Positions 24,421 to 38,799 of a DNA stretch of 64,000 nt are shown in pieces (position 1 is the stretch's first letter; every line of letters starts with the position of its first letter). This DNA comes from Sipunculus nudus (Eukaryota; Annelida; Sipuncula; Golfingiida; Sipunculidae), in the NCBI GenBank assembly GCA_026874595.1, contig CM049315.1:18313664-18377663 (forward strand). Direction: 5' to 3'. The translations under genes were made by a program, and so were the position numbers. The notes below the pieces were generated by a model. It was not told the origin of the DNA. It did no database searches and saw only the letters and a program-made list of their open reading frames with translations.

Positions 24421-27400
24421 CCTGACTTAACGCATACCTGATGGCGAAGGCAATAATAAATTATGTCCTCAAGTAAATTGTTTGGGTAAAGGAAATGAGC
24501 ACCATTTTGTTACAGATTTTCCCCAACTCTAACAACCTTTTTCGATTAAATGACTGAGGTCTTTTTTGTGAGTTTTGTTTAAGAGACGTGCCAGTCACCA
24601 TGGTAACCATTGTGACGTGACAGTTTTGTATAAGCTGGGAACTAACTCTGTAATTATGCCAAAGGTGATAAAAGAGCCAAGAATATAACATGGACCCGTT
24701 AGGCCAAAAAAACATATAGGTTTGGTTCTCAAGCGCTGTTTTTACCTTTTTTTGTATGTTTCGATAAAAATGTCATAAGATCAAGGAAGAGCTTGATAAT
24801 AACAGAACTGTTTTTCTTAACAGGTAAAAGCACTACAAATTTTAAATTTGTATTATTTGGAGCTCAAACTTTGTAAGTTTCTTTTGAAAATCAAAATAAC
24901 ATTTTTCTTATGCGGGGGATTAAAACTGACGAGCGCGGTGCCTGAGAACCATACCTTTTCTCAGGCCTTACGTTGCTATTTAGCAGCATTAAAAACGTAT
25001 CGTGCCGTATCGTACCGTGTCGTGTCGAATGTGACAACAGAAATATTTAATTGTAGGTGTAACGTAAGAATATACGTGTCAGCTACAAACCAAGTCGTGC
25101 CGTATCATCACCCAGTGTGGTCAGTCTCTATATCTGTTTATTCTTGGTGACGTGTACTATGACGTGTGGCTTATATAACAACTGGTATTAATATCGTATA
25201 TTGATTATCAGAAAGGCTGATTACATATGTTTACCATGTGGACAGACCACATGTATAAAGCCACAGGCTCCGGGAATATACACTGGATAGGATATCATAA
25301 GTGTTAAAATTACCGGTGTTGCTTCTTAAAGACTCGGCATGCAGTTTGGTATTCACAGTACATAGCGTATACATATGTGGCGACAAGAATCCAAATATAA
25401 ATTTGACCACATTAAGGATTCTTTTCCGTCTTGTGGCTAGGGTGACAGGGCGTCCCCATGCAAAGGTTCGCCAATAGCACGTTGTTTGGTTAGGTTCGTT
25501 GTAACATGCAGGGTGACATAAATGTGTCTCATGTTATAGTTTGTGCTTATGACTCACGATCTTGACATAATATATAGCCAACAAACAAGTTCTTCGTAAA
25601 ATAGATTTTTTACATGTGATCGAGACCTTTTTCATTACACCAGAGACATATGTTGGCGACGGCTGACACTAGGTGTTCGAGTCTTTTACACTGACCGTGA
25701 AGTATCGTATTAATTATATCTGAAACAAAAAAAAAATAAATAAATAAAAACCTTTTCTTATAATGCTTAAAGGCGAGGCTCTCTCGTGGATCGATTTCAT
25801 TCAACAAGGCTTACAATGCCGACTGGCGCCGAACATGGCTAACATTATGCACTGTAGGCATGCTCTTGGAAAAGTTCTGTCAGGGGTATTAACCCCCCCC
25901 CCCCCCCAACATACACACACACACCCACACCATCTTTTTAAAGTCCTTTATCCGTTTGCTAGGACCGCGTATCAACAGGTCCAAGATCCCGACGTATATA
26001 CACATAATCACACCATCCCAAATATGCACATACGGCTAACGACAGGCATAAATCGCACATATAATCATATCCATACCTATATATATGTATGTGTTGGTCA
26101 CCGGTGTTGAGCCTTTGCATTACATTAGAGGGGCCAAACTAGAATTGTCACCCATGTTAACTGCAGAAATTACTTGTACAAGATGGATGTCAACCATATC
26201 ATGAAACAAATTGCATATAACCCGCCTGTGTGGTCATCTCGGTATAACAAGCACAATTGTAGGAAATAAACGCTATAAAAGAGTTCGTTTATTTATACTT
26301 TAGGAATTCCACGAAATCTTGGGCCCATTTTCTTGATCTTGCAGTTTATGGGTTATAATACTGAACGGTTATATATACATAGATCATATCTAATTCTTTT
26401 GAAAGGAAGTTGGTCCACTTTTGTCTCGTGGAGGTTACCACCGAAAAAAGCCGAATTAACTGCCTTCGGCAGAGAACGGAATGCCTGGATCGTCGCTTAA
26501 TTGGTGATCTGGTCATTCTGCTCTTGATTAAGGTCTGTTGTGTTCATATGAATAACCCCTGCTGATAGTGACGGATTTAAGCATGTTTGGCCTGACTGTT
26601 GACCCATTCACTGACCAATGGCACTTGCACGGAAAGTAAATGTGAAAACACATGGGACTCGAGATCTCTTGGCACTCATTTCTTATGTTAGCATGCAATA
26701 ATAGTTAATCCCCCAATTCATCCAGGTAATCCCTTGTACACTGTTGAAATGACCACAACAAGTGTCGCTGCACTATCACCGTGCATTTACATATTCAACT
26801 AATCTGGAAACAGTTGTATCACGTAAACTATACAATAAAACACTTGCATAAGTTTATATTTAAAATACCGCGTCACGGATATTAGACCGCAAAATAGATC
26901 CACATTTAGATCAATATATAAAATATGTTTCACAAATACCTTCTGTTATATATATATTTGGCATGGATGTTGTCTATGCATACTCTTTATTTGCTAACGA
27001 GGTATGATATTCTCATTTCTTTCTTTAGGAACAGCTTCCTTGCCTTCAAACATAGTTTAATTTATCTTTCACCTCTCTACTTTGTACGTCTAAAAATAAT
27101 AATAAATGTAACAATGACAAAGATCATCGACAAGCTGAGTACTTCCACGTCCGATTCCGGTTCTTAAATGTAAACATCATCACTGGCCAGGGCTTCAAGG
27201 TAAACATAACGATGTATGAATTTCTTGCCACGAGCACAGCGCCACAAAAAATGTAAAAAATATTTGTGCATATCTTATTGAGACATTATCCCATTGAAAA
27301 TCTATATTTTATTTTAACTTAAAGAAATAAAAAAAGGAGCCAACGTTCTTCGTCTCATTTAATACCCCCCCCCACCCCCGATAAATAACCTGGTTGCCGG

Positions 27401-29267
27401 GTTTATCAGCTTGTATTGTTATAAAAGGAAAAGTATTCGAGACTTGTGTGGGACTCGCATGCAAACAGAACTATTATTTAAGTCCTTCCATATACCAGTA
27501 AATGATACATTTCCATTTAACAAAACACACGTGTTTTTAAACACACACTGAGTGGTCTGGTGTTTGGTGCATATACGTGTTGTGGGTGCGTGTGTGTCGG
27601 GTTGTGGATGTAGGTGTGTGGGTTGAGATGTGTGTGTATAAATAATTATATTATATTAATTAGCGTAATATATATACCGTTATTAAACTTTTTTTAATTT
27701 TTTTTTATTATTATTTTTATATATTTATTAAAAATAAAGACATGAGCACTGGGTAGATTATCCACATTGAACATATAAAGGTTAAGTAACACAGTGACAG
27801 AGTGATCAGTTTTTAAAATAATATATGTGACGTGTGTGGAAACCCACTAATCCTCAAAGTTTATGTAACATTCACGGAGTGACCCATATACGAAAATAGA
27901 AACAGAAATTCACAAGTATCGTGTAGTTTATGGTCACATGATATTTATCTTGCAGTTTGTCTGTTGTTCAGGGCTCGGCTCATGTCCGGGCCGCCCCTGG
28001 ATGAAACTGGATGTTATGCTTTGTATCAGAACCAACGAAGGTGTTGGTTTGCCGTATAACTAGGCGACTAGTACGACTTAGTAGGTATATATGTTTCGCT
28101 GATATGGCCTATGTTTATTCGTTACCCCATGCAGTCCTACGGAAAACTGCACAGCGATGACCATCCACCTTGTTGCATACATTCTTGAAAAATGAATACG
28201 GATGATAATAGTGCCATTAGAGTATGGATTCCGAATTTGAATGAAGGAATACATGTGAATGTTCACACAAAGTGTTAATCATATCTCCAAGGCAACCGTC
28301 GTCGTTCCTTATGTCTTCCACGACTTGGCTATCAATCACATAATCTAAGAGAGACATACTGGCATGAAAGTGACCAAAAACATTTATGGTACTATATATC
28401 CGTATGTTTAGATGTAACAGATTTGTTTTCTGCACATGGTGTTGTTAAAAGGTTGACAGACATATGTACAGTTTTTTTTTTTTTGTTTATTTTTAATGAC
28501 AAAGTCCTTTTTGGCCACGATGCGTTGAAAAAAATTAATGTGTTTGCATCATCGGAGGGATTTCGAGTTATGTTCTTGACACGTGAGGGCATGTCTTTCG
28601 GTCACCCGTAATTCGGGCACTGGTATTTAGCACGGTGCTGTAAAGGTCAATATGCAGACCCGCAACGAAAAGGTTGTTAGTTCCCGCCAATACATGATTA
28701 TAAATACATCTCCCTCATTAATTCGTCACCCTCAGCACACAAAAATAGCCGAGCCCTCCGACCACCCAGTTAAAAGGACACTTTTAATTATTTGTTCCTG
28801 GACGAGCACATGCAGATAAGCCTACACGTACACGAGCAGGGATACGGACACGGAGACGGATAGTGCTACTTTAAGTGTATTTAAACTCGCTATATGGTGA
28901 CCATATGGTTGTCGTAGTTTGCCCGTATTTAATTGGGCGTAATCAGAGTAAAACGTCTGTTATTAATATAAATGTCCTTTTATCTGTATATAAAATTGCT
29001 AAATATTAAATCTAATTATAAATACGGGCACGGATGCATATTGAGTACTATTATAGGACGGATATGGAGCCCCTCTGTTTTCAGCTTGAATGGCTGTAAT
29101 GATAACGTATGAGCTGGACATCTATGGAACGTGATCAGAGGCGTCAATGAGGGAATGCCTCCTCAGAACCACACTTCAATAAATATTTGTGGACACTGGC
29201 GGAACTGGCGTTTTACTTGTATTTTAGAAGTTACGGGCCGATTTATTTTATCGCCTCAATTATTCTA
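24421..29267. other. Intergenic with C-run and CA repeats
   Basis: It contains a short CGTATCGTGC-like decamer array (24990-25030), a C15 run (25893-25907) followed by CA repeats, and TG-rich DNA around 27580-27640. No gene is recognised. Confidence 0.4.
25893..25907. repeat. C15 homopolymer plus (CA)n
   Basis: Fifteen C, then AACATACACACACACAC. The same arrangement (C run then CA) follows repeat family 1 copy B at 24395. Confidence 0.85.
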
Positions 29268-29513
29268 AATAGAGAATTGCCCGTGTTAGAGAGGTGCCCG
29301 CAATCGGTAGGTGCCCACTTTAGAGAGATGTCCGTAATATATGAGTTTCCGTAATGGTGAGGTGCTCGAAATAAAGAGGTGCCCGCAATGGAGAGGTGCC
29401 AGTTTAGGAGAGTTGTCTGGAATAGAGCTGTGTTCACAATAAAGACTTATCCATAATAGAGACTTTTTTATAGAGAGGTGTTCGTATTAAAGGTGTCCGG
29501 AAATGGAGGTTAT
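29268..29513. repeat. 17-base minisatellite
   Basis: About 14 units, five of them in exact 17-base phase around 29374-29460. The best unit is AGAGGTGCCCGCAATGG. Units drift toward the right end and two are shortened. The minus-strand frame 29243-29437 is an artefact of the repeat. Confidence 0.85.
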
Positions 29514-32370
29514 AACTCTTACAATCGTACAAATCCTTTATTTCCAAGATCTTTTGAAAAATCGGGTTATGCTGTATTGCGTGATTTCATTTCATGTAAT
29601 ACAAAAATAACAGAAAAGAACTCAGTCTGTGTATGTGGTCTGTGAACATGGTCACGTCAACATCTTGACATGTGCCTTTTTTACCCGATCTTATCTTATT
29701 TATTTGATAAAATCGCACAAGTAATGGTTATATCGTAACGCTAAACAGAAGCTATATTGTTTTAGTCCAAGTGTGTCCTTGGCGGAAAGGACAACCGTGT
29801 AAGTTAATTTATATCGATTGCTCAAAACTTATGGGCATTTTTTCATTAATTTAAACATAATTATCCAGGGTAACTCGATAAGACAAGATTGTCTTACATG
29901 TCACGGCACCCTGTTGGACAATTCAGTTTATACAATGTAAATTGATGTATAATACAATGACAATTTGGTGACAATGATTAAAGTTAAGAATATACAGCAA
30001 GATATGATACGTATTTATCACTATGACATGCAACGTGATATACAATGCACTATATTGAGAATGCCGGAACTATGAGATATAAACGAATATGAAATAAAAT
30101 GAAAAACAGAGGCGGATCCGGGATTTTGTTGTTACATGGGGGCCTAGGATGAGGCCCGACGTTTATACGGTCTTTAAAGTATTAACATTTGTATTATCAT
30201 TATCGGTATTTGTATTTGTGAAATTGACTTTCTTATTTTCCTATTTCGTGTTATCTAGGGTTAACTGAAAATCACCTGAAGTCACTTTTTAAATGCGAAT
30301 GATACCTGTCTACCTGACAACAAAAAGACCGTACATTTACCCCAGATAACGTTCTGGTAAACCAGGCCCTAGAATCGGAACAAACGTTGATGTGTGGAAA
30401 ATACAGCACAGGGAATACATAAAGCCAAACTGAAATAAAAATGTGTCATAGTTCACCAACTCGATGGTGGCATCAGAGGTGACACGAGAGTTCACCTAAT
30501 AAGGTGACACGAGTGCATATTGTGGAAACTTTCACCTCATAGAAAGAGAAAAAAAAAGTTTCTCCAGTACAAGGGAATGTCGATGGTCTCGATTGCCTCC
30601 ACAATTTATTTTGGTTTTTCTTTGGGTTACCCTGGCCCTCCAAAAAATTAATCCTTGTCAAACTTTTTGAGTTCATTTGCTGACAGACAAAACAGCCATC
30701 CAACACCATATATCTGGATATATATCTGGATGCAGATATATCCTTTGTGTGGACGGAGGGGATATTTTCAGCTATGCCTGTCCTTGTTTGTGAGTATGAC
30801 TTTCTGGAATCTGGTGAATGCATATGCTTGTATTATATCAAAGCACTATAGTATCCATCACATTAACACACATTTTGACGGTGAACCATCTGTTTAAATG
30901 ATTGCAAATTAACACAAAATAGCTTCAAATAATAATAAAAAAATAAATTGTCCTTCTTTTTTTATTACCGTATTAAAATTGCGCTTTCACCTTGATATGA
31001 TATTCATGAGTGAAAATTTATTTGAAATGAAATTGAAATGAAATGAGTGAAATTATATATATATATATATAATATCTCTATGCTTTTTATATTAAATACA
31101 TTTTAAAAAATCCCTGCTATGACCACCGATTTAAAGAATCTGTTATCTGTTATCTATCTTTTTTATTTAAAGTTTGCTTTCTGTTGAAATCTCATAATGT
31201 CGGAAATAACCTGAAATTCACTCAAGTGTTTGAGAAGTGGGTTATTCCTAATCCTGTGCAGATACAACCTGAAACAAATAGAAAGATTAAAAATATGGTT
31301 ACTGCGCATGATTTGCAGCATCTTCACTATATACCTGTCCTAAAAAAAATTGGTAAAGTTTTCTGCAGTCGCCACCAGATGTCTCTCCATCCTCTCCATT
31401 TCACGTTTGTTTCCCTGCCATTTTGGTGCTTATTCCGAGAAGAATTGTGAAAGACGTGGCAATTTAAGACACTGGAAATTTCAAAATAACAGTGGATATG
31501 AGTGTTTGTATTTAGAATATTAACTAAGTAAATTATATTCTCTCTTTTGTCGTCACTAACTTATTACTTGTTATCCTTTTATGATGATCCAAGTATGAAA
31601 GCATTATCAACAAGATGTTTGTCAGAAAACTCAATCTCACAACAAGGATGGTCCTCTCTGCTGTGTAGTCTATATACACACCTGTCACGGTTCAACAACC
31701 CCATGTCAGGTCACATCCAGTAAAAATCCACCCACTAAACGATCAATAGGTCTGTTATAAAGAAATATAGCGGTAACAGTGGGACCGAATCCTCAGAATC
31801 ATTTTAATGATGATCTAGATTACCTTCAAATTTTACGGATGTTCCTTGGGCGTTTTCCTAACCTCCTAAAGCACATTTTTACGTTAATCTGCTGACAGAA
31901 AAACCGATTATTACCAAACGCACTCTGCTGATTGGGTGCAAGCGCACTCCATTGCTGGACCGCCGTGATTAAGACACGCTGCTCCATCTGCCGTCCGAGG
32001 CATGAACCAATATATATATCCCGGGCACATCTGCCTTTTTCCGACACTCTTTTCTTGCAATCGTTGTAGTTCTAATTGAGGCTATAACAAGACAGAGGCG
32101 GACTGATCATACATGGTTCATGCAATACTGTAGGTGAGCCGGTGGGCTGGTGTAAAAACATCTGAAGGAAGTTCCAGGAATGGAGAGCGCCGTGGGTGAC
32201 CAGTGAAAACAAAATACAGTCTTCGTACCCCTGTCATTTTTCTAATATAGCTTACTGCGAAGACACCTACTTTCTTAGATATTAGATTAACTTGTGTTAC
32301 TCAACTGAAAATAAATTTAATTGGATTTTACAAGCATTTTTTTCTATGTATATTATCTCTGTTTTCTTAG
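29514..32370. other. Intergenic, one lone hAT-type terminus
   Basis: A CAGAGGCGGATCC terminus at 30107-30119 resembles the hAT ends elsewhere, but no partner end is found nearby. The frame 31184-31450 (plus) has no recognised homologue. The rest is AT-rich. Confidence 0.4.
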
Positions 32371-32841
32371 ATAAACAACGATTTATACAGGACCATATCC
32401 GATCCAGCGGCGTCGAGTGCCAGGCCGAGCCCCTGTATATAATGTCTCACAGAGGACTGTTAGGTCAACATCACAACCCTGACTGGCATGAAATGAGAAA
32501 AGTGCTTATAACAACATCACAGGTGTATTTTGTGGGTTCATCTTAAGACCATGAGAACACATGCAGCAATCTCCCTCAGGGGAGCATCTTGATGAAAATA
32601 ATCTGCCACCAGCTGTGCTGTTTTGCCAAAAATAAGAAGATTAAGCAAGAAATTCATTTATTTAAGCTCACAAGTATCACTACAGAAAATGTTCTATTTA
32701 TGTTCCTGGTTTGTTTATAGTTCAGACATCCCGTATTTTGGTGCCTCCCCAGAAGGTGTTGCTCAATGTTCTCACTGTGATCCTTTCTTGATCAAATGCA
32801 AGTGCTCAAATTCAAAAATGTCAATATTCATATTCATATAG
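32371..32841 (+). pseudogene. Decayed YqaJ-type nuclease-like coding remnant
   Basis: Two open pieces on the plus strand look like parts of a YqaJ/lambda-exonuclease-like domain, which is common in invertebrate mobile elements. The first has DWHEMRKVLITTSQ (32481-32522), resembling the W..R..RITAS entry motif. The second has PYFGASPEGVAQCSHC followed by LIKCKC (32731-32805), resembling GASPDG...C..C...EIKCP. They lie in different frames with a TAA between them. The domain aspartate appears as Glu, and the ExK glutamate is missing, so no activity is expected. A polypyrimidine tract with AG ends just before 32371 and CAG/GTGTAT follows 32522, so the first piece could instead be an exon. The identification is by motif only. 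Confidence 0.5.
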
Positions 32842-35741
32842 TAGAGCAATCAATTTTTAACCAAATTCGGTGATCGGGTTATCCTTTGCAATTTCTTTCA
32901 GACATATTGTTTTATGAACCGGCTGGACGGTACCTTCAACTATTTTTGCAAAGATACACGATATATGTAGTAAAGTAATATTTCCATATTACTAATATAC
33001 CAAATGTTACAATATTTAACTAAAACAAACTGTTTTAATACCGAATAAAGGGCTGCCAGTTTTTACATATGTCCTACACATGGGTCAGGGCCGAATGTGA
33101 GCATCCGGTTCTGGGGCTACAGGTATCCGTGACGTTAATGTTATTCAACGTCAGATCCCATGAACAAAGTAACGAGGGGATTCCTGAAGATCTGATGCAG
33201 CAGTAGCGAATTCTGTATATTGTTACAGGGGAGGTGGGGGGGGGGCACAAGGGTAAGGAACAAGTCTAGTCATTAATCGCTCAGCAACTCTATAAAAAGT
33301 GCATGAAAGATCTCGTGCAAAAATATCAAGATATGTCTAGTCGTAATTATCTTCTTTATGACCTTAAATAATACCACTTTTTAGGGAATTTCTGAGATTT
33401 TTAACAAACATTTTGCAACAAGTCAATCTTTAGAACCATAGATTTGTGAATTAAAACTAAATTTTATTTAACTCACTTTATCACCAACACAGTTTAAAGT
33501 TATATGCATATCATTTTATGATCTTGGAAACCTAAAACAGAAATGCATCCGAGTGTGCATCCAAAGTTTTAGCACAGATTTTGGTTTCATATACGTAATG
33601 GCAACCGATATGATAAATCCCTGAAACATTTTAAATATTAAAAAAAAAAAAAAAACTCTGAAAAACTGTTGAAATTGTTATTACCTGAAATTTAATTTGG
33701 TTCCACTTCTCTCTTAAAGATCTTGTTATGTTTATGTTCAAGTATACTTTAAATATCGGATATAATTTTAAACTATTGTCACAGCTATAAATTCTTCATT
33801 TAAAAAGAATTGTTAACATGTTGACATATTTGACAAAAATAATATATATTTAAATAACTTATGTATATTTTGAGCAGACTGACCGTGAAATTGGCTGCTA
33901 GTAAAGGATATGGAATGGTTAGGTTGTGATTGCAAATATATCATCTTCTCCAAGAGTGGTGATGAATTGAATGACACTAATGACATTATCATGGGTATAA
34001 GCTGATATTATTATTTCTTATGGTATAATTCTGTATTCATTTTGTGTGCATGGGCTTATTATAAATAATAAATACTTGGTATTTGTTTTTCCCATCCATA
34101 TGGAATACAAAAGCTATAGCATGGTATGGATTTCAGTATATATGCCCTCTTGGAATTTATTCACCATTAAACTTTCAAAGCTATCCACACAGAGTTAAGG
34201 GTGCGGCTACATTCACTTTTGACTTGCCATAACACTCCAACGGATTACTGATTTCAGTGACTGGATCCATGTTTGTTCACGCTGTTATTGTATAGACAGA
34301 AATCTTTCTTATACGATAGTATTTAGGTTGTTTATACATTTGTGTCTCTGTTTAAATTTGTGTATTATGGGTTAATTATGACTGATTATCTGATATAGTG
34401 TAATATGAACGAATACAGGTATATCAGTTTAAGCATGTGCTGAATAACCCATAATGCAAGGTTACACTGAGCTTCATAAATTAAAATTAATTCCAAAGAG
34501 ATTTAGCAAAACATTATATTTGCGACATCATATATACGGGACCGCAACCGGATAAAAAATCATATAGCCTTACTTATCTTCTACCAAATTCTTAAGAGCG
34601 TTTTGAAGTTGTTCATAAACTGTCCTGATGGCCCCCTGCAGTTATAACTTGCTCACACATTTCAACATTATTGTCCGTTATCTGAGAGAGATCAATCTTA
34701 GGAAGTGCTACATGTCCCCTTCAGCTAGTCATATACTGTTTGCAGCAGATGTGGTATCTGGTAACATCCATGGAACATTTAACAATCAATAATACTTATT
34801 AATAGGTACAGGGTATACAAGCAGCAAAAAAAATTTAATGGGGCACTATGTTCTCCCCGGGTGTAGCTGCCTATATGTGATGACATTATATGGTTAACAT
34901 TACATACCTGTATGATGCAGAATGTATTATAAACAATGGGGTGTTTTGTAGTTTGTGCTTTGTTGGGCAGCTACCTGGTGTGCCTTTAATTGTTGTGTCA
35001 TATTGGTGAGGCTCTAGCCTACCCATGCAGCCTCACTGCTTCCGCCGGCCCTGCAAGAGGGATTACAAGATGACATCATGATATCAACAACAATTAATCG
35101 GGTAAACTTAAACAAGTCTGATCTCTTTCTTGTTTATTTTATCATATCATATTGTCTATAGTCTTTGTTTCAGAAAGTTTCTGTGCAATAAGTCAGAAAC
35201 GCCTATTATAAAAACATCTGTTACGGTTAGCGGCTAACTCTCTTTTAGAAACCTCACTTTTTTTAATATTACAACAGGTCATTAATGGCCCCACTAAGAG
35301 CCCATTGCCTGCCAGCGGGGGGTGCTCGAAAAATATAATAAAGGACTTGATAACATGTTGAGACAAAGGAGAATGACTCTAGACAGAATGACTGAACAAA
35401 GATTTGAACGTTTTTATCAATGACAGTCGTGTTTGGTATAGGCACCGCAATATGCAGCACCCTAGGCCTAGCAACGGAGGCATAATCACATCGGTTGTAT
35501 TATACTGAACGCCTGGTCAGCATAAGTAGGATGGTCCTGTGACCTTGACCTTTGACATTGTGATGTCGAAATCAGCATGATTCTTTCCCTGTTATAGTTA
35601 GGCGAGCCACATTGGCAGGCGAGCCATAGGTTTGGGATAAAAAAAGTTGCTTGAAATGCGTCCACAGGGTGAATACTAAAGAGCATTCACTTATTCAAGC
35701 GGGGTCCTTGTGAACTTTATAAAAACTATCTTTTATGGAGT
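32842..35741. other. Intergenic, nothing gene-like
   Basis: AT-rich with a short G run (33236-33245). TGACCTTGACCTTTGACA at 35540-35557 is a cluster of nuclear-receptor half sites. No gene is recognised. Confidence 0.4.
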
Positions 35742-36339
35742 TGTAGCAGTGTGACATTTCGTCATAGCGCTAAGCTTATATACAAGCGCGGTCATTTTTT
35801 AGGGGTTTATTTACGGTCAGAATTTACAGAGTCCATGCGGTATTCCTTATAAGGAAAAAGCTGATCCGGGTATCGCTGCACGAAAACAGGTCTCGCTGCG
35901 ACGCTGTAGATTCTTACGAATTTGGCGGAAGATAAGAAGAGATAACTTCTGGCTTGCGCTGTCATGGATAGATGTGTTTGGCCGTCAGCTGGGCTTCCGT
36001 GGACTGCTGTGTCGAGAAGCAGTTAGGGCTTTCATGGTGATGTTTCTGGACTCTGTGGTCTCCAGCTTGACAGCTTATTGACGAGTTCAACATGGACAAG
36101 TTGTGTCTTCATTCTAGTGTTGAGGCTCTTTCCTGTCATAAATGAGCCATTTATCTTTTCTTTAACCTGCACTCTTTACCTGTATCTTTAACCGTGAGCT
36201 TTACCTTGTGCTTCTACACTTGATGTTCATTATTTATACCAGTAAGTTGTATTCACCCAGGACTCTAATAAACAAGTATGACACACAGCACTGCTGTACT
36301 TCATCTTTATGTACTACGAACCACCGTAGCACGGCTTCA
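35742..36339 (+). mobile_element. Candidate solo LTR, 598 bp
   Basis: The block starts TGTAGCAG and ends CTTCA, with GAGT on both outer sides as a possible 4-base target-site duplication. A TATA box (TTATATAC, 35777) comes first and AATAAA (36267) late, as in an LTR. The terminal match is only TG...CA, so chance is a real alternative. No primer-binding site or polyprotein follows. Confidence 0.3.
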
Positions 36340-37220
36340 GAGTATTTTCTGTCGCCAGATCATACTGTTGATCACATAAGCTGATTCATAGTTCACGCTC
36401 AGAATCTGTTTGCTTTTATATCCATGCATCCATCTATCCATCCAATCATAATATATATATACACGCACACAAGAACAGTCACACAATATATAGGCCTAAT
36501 ACACACGTATTGCTGCAATATATCTATATCCAGTGTATAATATATATGCTTACAAACACTTATACACAAAGTAATAGATAGGGACTTTAATGTTTATATT
36601 CTTAAACATCTACGTACCGGATCTCTTTAAACACACAGTAAAACAAACATCCCCGTTCACCTGATGGTAATTACAGCTATTTCGGCTCCAATTTACACTG
36701 GAATCGTTTCAGGCCAAATATTTGCAGATAATACATTGGGAATAAACACATCTCAACAAAAAAATGCTCCGACCAGCAAAAAAAATCACATATAAAAACA
36801 ATAACTGAGTGAGGGCCCGCAACGCAGGCATGGTGAGATGTTAATTCGTTAGGGGTATATAGGCACGTTATATACACCGGCTGTTGGGGTATCTACGTAC
36901 GCTATGTACCGGGCATCACGCTTCAGAGATGTATAGATGCAGATTCCAAGGCGCTTGTTTTCTTGGATAAAAGATAGCTTTTTCACAGACGCCTACAGCA
37001 GCTATAACGTGAAGCCGTTATAGTCTCGTGTCCACGATGTAGGCGCGGCCAAAGTATATTTAGCTTTGCTCGTTCCTATATTTAACCCTGCGGGAAACAA
37101 AAGCAAGGTTGTTATTTTCGATAGATTGTGGAGTTCAGCAAGATTTCTGAAGAACGGTGAAATATTATTTTTATATTCAGATCGGGAGTGTTAAGTCCTC
37201 AGAGTGAATGAATTTTTAAA
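36340..37220. other. Intergenic, nothing recognised
   Basis: AT-rich with a TA/CA patch near 36450. No gene or named repeat. Confidence 0.4.
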
Positions 37221-37505
37221 CTAGAAATCTGCATTCTAAGGAAGGCAAGCCTCCGCAAAGTGGATGGTCCCTAATGTGGGTCTGTCCAAAAACCGTGTTT
37301 GTATTCGCTTATTCGGCCCATATTCCCAGGTTCCTACGTGCATAAGTAAATTTAAAAATATGAATATTCTTGATGATGTTCCAGAATCCCGATCATATAC
37401 TGGATCCAGATCAAAATCTTATCGATTCTTCATGTGCCCTTTCCCGAAATTCCCTAAAACTTTAATGAGATATCCGCTCATGATTGCAAATTACTGCAGG
37501 GTAGA
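37221..37505 (+). repeat. Dispersed repeat family 1, copy C
   Basis: It shares CTAGAAATCTGCATTCTAAG, CCTCCGCAAAGTGGAT, TTCGGCCCATATTCCCAGGT, CTTGATGATGTTCCAGAATC and ATCGATTCTTCAT with copy A. The plus-strand frame 37264-37533 is an artefact of this repeat. Confidence 0.6.
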
Positions 37506-38724
37506 ACGCTTTGGTTTTGACAGTATTGTTTAACTCAATGACCATGCACCTATCCCTTCAGTACAACTTTTTATTTACTGATGTGACCTGCTGTTTGCCG
37601 CTTAGTGAAAAGTAGCTGCAGGCCAAGCATCATGCGGCATGTGTCACGTGATCCAGGGCTAGAACGTCACAATGCGCCTTTGTATTTAATATAATAAAAA
37701 ATTATAATGGAGGATCTAAAGATGAAATGAATTTACCCAAATGTTTCATGAATTCTTTAGAGTGATATACTCTACCGATGTCGCCGCCAACGGCTATATT
37801 TCCTAGCAACCGGGGTCAAGAGATAACTAAATAGATAATGATCGTGCACGGGCATTTTAATAATTAAAATTCAAGAAAATTTAAATAAATTCATTATTTC
37901 ATCATAAAGAGGTTTTATAGTTTTAAACATATGATTAGGTATTATATAGATTAATAATTCTTCCTTTCCTTTTAACCAACCTCCCCTACAGTATTTCATT
38001 CAAATTATCAGAAATATCCTGGATATCTTCAGATATCAGAGGATTGACGGACAAAAAGACACGTTGGTATAAATTTCAACTTTTTGAGTAGCTCTTTAAA
38101 ACCATTGAGACATAATTGGCCCTATGAATATTATGGCGACTGGTGTAACTGTTCTCCTGGCTCGCTCGACTCATCAGGCGTAATTGTTGCTTGTTATTTT
38201 AAACCACAGAGCAATTTGCAGCTGATGATTCAAATATGGCATTTATTTTCACATAAAATCAGTATTTAATAGAGAAATTATAGGGGTGTCACGCATTTAT
38301 TTTGGATCATTTGTGGTTTTGTTATCAAAAAAAATAGTACGTATGTTTAGTTCATACAAAAAAGAACCATTCACCAAACCATGTTATTTGGAACTGCTAG
38401 AAATGTGCCGAGATTTAACTATCAAGGAGTTTTGCTATATAACACGCCCAAAATTAGAAAGCGCCCAGTGATGACATGTTTATATAATGTTACCCTCGCC
38501 AATATTGTGGATCAACAGATCTGGAGTAATAACAGGACCCGGATCAATGTGTGATGTCTGGTACGTGCCGCTGGAAGTACTTATCTATTAATTCAAGCCA
38601 GGTGCCACTTACTGTTCACCTACCGGAAGGTTGCATCACAGGTCAGCACTGCCCGTCTGAACGAAAGGCGGCTTTAATTATAGGTAACACATGTGAATCC
38701 ACGCGGGGCATCATTTACATATAA

Positions 38725-38726
<2 letters not shown>

Positions 38727-38798
<72 letters not shown>
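38727..38798. repeat. (TA)n microsatellite
   Basis: An uninterrupted TA run of about 72 bases, able to extrude as a cruciform. Confidence 0.95.

Positions 38799-38799
<1 letters not shown>

Noticed and set aside
29243-29437. Minus-strand frame with HLSIAGTSLF-like repeats
   Set aside because: It is the 17-base minisatellite read in one frame; the period is not a multiple of three.
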